Below, one piece after another: positions 61,060-64,000 of a stretch of DNA of 64,000 bases. The stretch is from positions 1,269,248 through 1,333,247 of the forward strand of contig NZ_HE978574.1 in NCBI RefSeq assembly GCF_000311845.1. Reading direction: 5' to 3'. Position numbers and translations under genes: made by a program. Source of the DNA: Enorma massiliensis phI (lineage in GTDB: Bacteria; Actinomycetota; Coriobacteriia; Coriobacteriales; Coriobacteriaceae). The notes under the pieces are model-generated. The model ran no database searches. It saw only the letters and a program-made list of their open reading frames with translations, and was not told where the DNA came from. Positions within the stretch are counted from its first letter, which is position 1. The number at the start of each line of letters is the position of its first letter.

Positions 61060-62874
61060 CTATTCCTCGGGCTCGCCATCCTCGAACTGCGAATTATAGA
61101 GCTCAGCGTAGAAGCCGTTCTTGGCAAGGAGCTCGTCGTGCGTGCCAGATTCCACGATGTCGCCGTCGCGCAGCACCAAGATTACGTCGGCATTGCGGAT
61201 GGTGCTCAAGCGGTGCGCGATCACGAAGCTCGTGCGGCCCTGCATGAGGGCGTCCATGGCGCGCTGGATGCGCTCCTCGGTGCGCGTGTCCACGTTGGAA
61301 GTTGCCTCGTCCAGGATGAGGATGGGGCGGTCAGCGATGAACGCGCGCGCGATGGTGAGAAGCTGCTTCTGGCCCTGGCTCACATTGGAGGCGTCCTCGT
61401 TGAGCTCGAAGTCGTAGCCGCCGGGGAGCGTCCGGATGAAATGGTCCGCGAGCGCGGCGCGCGCGGCAGCGTGCACCTCATCATCCGAGGCGGACGCCCT
61501 GCCATAGCGGATGTTCTCCATGATGGATCCCTTAAAGAGCCACGTATCCTGCAGGACCATGGCGAAGTTCTCGCGCAGGTCGTCGCGGGCGTAGTCGCGC
61601 AGGTCCACGCCGTCCACGGTAATGGACCCGGCGTTCACGTCGTAGAAGCGCATGAGAAGCTTCATGAGCGTGGTCTTGCCCGCGCCCGTGGGCCCTACGA
61701 TGGCAACGGTCTGGCCCGGCTCCACATGGCAGCTGAAATCGTGGATGATGGTCTTGTTTGGAACATACCCGAAGCGCACGTGGTCGAATGCGACCTCTCC
61801 GCGGCAGCGGGGCAGCTCGGGCGTGGACGCATCGGCAGATTCCTCGGGCTCGGCCAAGAACTCGAATACGCGCTCGGCTGCAGCCGAGAGCATCTGAAGC
61901 ATGTTCGACACCTGGCTAAGCTGCGTGATGGGCTGCGTGAAGTTGCGCACATACTGCATGAAGGCCTGGATATCGCCCAGGTTGATGGTGCCGGCAATAG
62001 CCAGGAATGCGCCTACGATAACCACCGCCACGTAGGCGAGGTTCGCCACGAAGTTCATGATCGGCTGCATGAGGCCGCTGAAAAACTGCGCCCGCCAGCC
62101 CGAATCAAAGAGGTTGGCGTTCTCCACATCGAAATCGGCCACGGCGCGCTGCTCGCGATTGAACACCTTGATGACGTTCTGGCCCGAGAAGCTTTCCTCG
62201 ATGATGCCGTCCACGCGGCCCAAGATGGCCTGCTGGCGGCGGAAATACCGCTGCGACGAGCGCACGACGACCACCACGAGCACGAGCGAGACGGGCACCG
62301 TGAGGAAGGTGAGGCCCGCGAGCGTCACCGAGACCGAAACCATCATGACGGCGACGCCGATGATCTGCGTCACCGAGGTGATGAGCTGGGTCACGCTCTG
62401 GTTGAGCGATTGGCCGAGGGTGTCCACGTCGTTGGTCACGCGGCTCATAACGTCGCCGACCGAGTTCGTCTCGAAGTAGCTGAGCGGCATGCGGTCGATC
62501 TTCTCGACGATCTCCCTACGCATGCGATAGCACACGCGCTGGGTCAGGCCGGTCATGATCCAGCCCTGGACGAAGTTCATAGCCGCACTCGTCACGTAAA
62601 GGCACAGGAGCCCGGCCAGAATGTAGCCGATCTTGATGAAGTCGATACCGCCCGTGCCGGTGACCTTCGCAGCAAGGCCCTGGAAGAGCTCGGTCGTGGC
62701 CTGGCCCAGAATGCGGGGGCCGAGCACGTTGAACACCACCGACGCGACGGCGCAGACGATAGCGATGATGAGCGCGATGCGCTCGTGCGCGATATAGGCG
62801 ACGAGCTTCTTGATGGTTCCCTTGAAGTCCTTCGCGCGCTCAGACGCGGGACCGCGTCCCATGGGGCCCGGCAT
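61060..62874 (-). CDS. ABC exporter half-transporter (canonical ATP site)
   Basis: 604 aa. An N-terminal six-helix exporter membrane domain (about 25-325) and an ATPase domain with Walker A GPTGAGKTT, Q-loop MVLQDTWLF, Walker B LILDEATSNVD with the catalytic Glu523, and H-loop IAHRLSTI. Its signature is VSQGQ (about 498-502) instead of LSGGQ. Starts with TGATG overlap to the previous ABC gene and SD AAGGAGGTGA, so the two are co-translated, as in heterodimeric multidrug or lipid exporters. Confidence 0.92.
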   Translation of the reverse strand: MPGPMGRGPASERAKDFKGTIKKLVAYIAHERIALIIAIVCAVASVVFNVLGPRILGQATTELFQGLAAKVTGTGGIDFIKIGYILAGLLCLYVTSAAMNFVQGWIMTGLTQRVCYRMRREIVEKIDRMPLSYFETNSVGDVMSRVTNDVDTLGQSLNQSVTQLITSVTQIIGVAVMMVSVSVTLAGLTFLTVPVSLVLVVVVVRSSQRYFRRQQAILGRVDGIIEESFSGQNVIKVFNREQRAVADFDVENANLFDSGWRAQFFSGLMQPIMNFVANLAYVAVVIVGAFLAIAGTINLGDIQAFMQYVRNFTQPITQLSQVSNMLQMLSAAAERVFEFLAEPEESADASTPELPRCRGEVAFDHVRFGYVPNKTIIHDFSCHVEPGQTVAIVGPTGAGKTTLMKLLMRFYDVNAGSITVDGVDLRDYARDDLRENFAMVLQDTWLFKGSIMENIRYGRASASDDEVHAAARAALADHFIRTLPGGYDFELNEDASNVSQGQKQLLTIARAFIADRPILILDEATSNVDTRTEERIQRAMDALMQGRTSFVIAHRLSTIRNADVILVLRDGDIVESGTHDELLAKNGFYAELYNSQFEDGEPEE

Positions 62875-64000
62875 CAGCGCTCACCTCCTTCCAAAGCGTT
62901 GGCTTCCAAGGCAGAGGTCTCGGTTGCCGCATCGTCGAGGCCAAGCTCCTTCGAAGAGAGCTGGCTCTTCGCGATCTCGAGGTACTCGGGGCAGGAGCGC
63001 AGAAGCTCTTCATGCGTGCCGCGGCCCACGATGCGGCCATCGTCGAGCACGAGGATCTCATCGGCGTGCATGATGGTCGCGATGCGCTGCGCCACGATCA
63101 CGATGGCGGCGTCTCCCGCGCGGTCGGCAAGCTCCTGGCGCAGCACGGAATCGGTCTTGTAGTCGAGCGCGCTGAAGCTGTCGTCGAACACGAGCACGCG
63201 CGGACGGATGGCGAGCGCGCGGGCGATGGAAAGGCGCTGGTTCTGGCCACCGGAAACGTTGGAGCCGCCCTGGCTGATGGGGCTCTCGTACGCATCGGGC
63301 TTGCCCTCGATGAACTCCGTCGCCTGGGCGATCTGAGCTGCCTCGACCATATCGGCATCGGGCATGGAGGGGTCGCCGTACTTGATGTTGCTCGCTATGG
63401 TGCCGCTGAAGAGCATGCGCTTCTGCGGAACGTACCCTATGGTGCGGCGCAGCTCCTCGAGGCCGATCCTTCTGATGTCCACGCCATCGAGCGTGATGGA
63501 ACCCTCCGTGACATCGTAGAGGCGAGGGATAAGCTGCACGAGGGTGGATTTGCCGCATCCCGTGGAGCCGATGATGGCGCAGGTCTTGCCCGGCTCGGCC
63601 GTGAAGCTGATGTGCTCCAAGGTGGGTTCCTCGGCATCAGGATAGGTGAACGTCACGTCGTTATAGGAGATGACGCCGCGCCACCCCTCGCCGTGCTCAC
63701 GAGACACGCGATCGGCGGGCGCGGGGTCCTCAATGCTGGAATGGCAGGCAAGGACCTCTTGGACGCGCTCCGCCGCCACGTCGGCGCGCGGCAGCATGAC
63801 CGAGATCATCGTGAGGATCATGAAGCTCATGATCACCTGCATGACGTAGTTGATATAGGCCATGAGGTCGCCCACCATGAGGTTGCCCGCGTCGACGCCT
63901 TGCCCGCCGAACCACACGATGCCGACGGTCGTGGCATTCATCACGATGAGCATCATGGGCATGAGCGCCGCCATGCACCGGTTGGTGAAGATATAGGTGT
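62874..64000 (-). CDS. ABC exporter half-transporter (degenerate ATP site; cut by window edge)
   Basis: The frame is open to the right edge, so the N-terminal membrane helices lie outside. Visible: the last membrane helices, then an ATPase domain with Walker A GSTGCGKST, Q-loop YVPQKRMLF, a canonical signature NVSGGQNQRL and Walker B VFDDSFSALD, in which the catalytic Glu is Asp. Together with the VSQGQ signature of its partner this makes one ATP site degenerate. C-terminus has an Ala/Glu-rich extension. Confidence 0.92.
   Translation of the reverse strand, partial: TYIFTNRCMAALMPMMLIVMNATTVGIVWFGGQGVDAGNLMVGDLMAYINYVMQVIMSFMILTMISVMLPRADVAAERVQEVLACHSSIEDPAPADRVSREHGEGWRGVISYNDVTFTYPDAEEPTLEHISFTAEPGKTCAIIGSTGCGKSTLVQLIPRLYDVTEGSITLDGVDIRRIGLEELRRTIGYVPQKRMLFSGTIASNIKYGDPSMPDADMVEAAQIAQATEFIEGKPDAYESPISQGGSNVSGGQNQRLSIARALAIRPRVLVFDDSFSALDYKTDSVLRQELADRAGDAAIVIVAQRIATIMHADEILVLDDGRIVGRGTHEELLRSCPEYLEIAKSQLSSKELGLDDAATETSALEANALEGGER

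Overview
The window is a 64 kb piece of a high-GC, low-redundancy bacterial chromosome. Gene content and order point to a Coriobacteriia member, most likely Collinsella or a close relative: a Firmicutes-like order of housekeeping genes, a SigB/SigF-type sigma factor, a mannose-family PTS with a DUF956 gene, an LPQTG surface protein, and short palindromic repeats packed into the gaps between operons. The genus is inferred from this combination; no rRNA or other marker is present. No tRNA, rRNA, CRISPR array, prophage or complete insertion sequence was recognised. Almost all genes are on the minus strand.

Layout from left to right. 1-7.9 kb: nadK (cut by the edge), tlyA, xseB, nusB, an Asp23 protein, efp, pepP, a strongly degenerate aroB, aroK, a YqeG-type phosphatase and mltG. 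8-11.3 kb: a mannose-family PTS operon (EIIAB, EIIC, EIID, DUF956). 11.8-21 kb: ruvX, alaS, an AI-2E-type membrane protein, a SigB-like sigma factor with a degenerate anti-sigma partner, a DUF948-like protein, rarA and dgt. 21-29.6 kb: a small prepilin peptidase overlapping an ATP-grasp enzyme, a family 2 glycosyltransferase, rluD, lspA, and ileS behind a T-box riboswitch. 29.6-37 kb is the accessory part: an LPQTG/Cna-B surface protein, a PAS plus winged-helix regulator, an FMN reductase, a DUF523 protein, a zinc-ribbon protein, an NYN-domain protein, and an ECF sigma factor with its membrane anti-sigma candidate. 37-43.6 kb: ftsH, a SpoU methyltransferase, folA, thyA, a YitT protein and a divergent MerR regulator. 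43.9-60.8 kb: ffh with a long leader, a Tat lipoprotein hydrolase, then ftsY, smc, rnc, acpP, plsX, rpmF, a DUF177 protein, a coiled-coil protein, coaD, rsmD, recG, fakA and a second Asp23 protein. 61-64 kb: two overlapping ABC exporter half-transporters, the second cut by the right edge.

How the genes work together: the 44-61 kb block joins lipid precursor supply (FakA, PlsX, AcpP), co-translational targeting (Ffh, FtsY), ribosome biogenesis (RpmF, RsmD, RNase III) and chromosome upkeep (Smc, RecG). The left block joins translation and antitermination factors (EF-P, NusB, AlaS) with wall maturation (MltG). Several local control circuits can be read from the DNA: a T-box with an AUC specifier for ileS, a MerR-type operator in a 19-bp promoter spacer between merR and yitT, an ECF-type promoter in front of the ECF sigma gene, and a structured leader in front of ffh.

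The strongest unexplained signal is the repeat content of the gaps. At least five palindromic repeat families, each essentially confined to one or two gaps, sit at operon ends as tandem 21-35 bp units or inverted pairs. Three gaps hold about 130-nt units bounded by perfect 15-22 bp inverted repeats, and two of these share a core motif although their ends differ.
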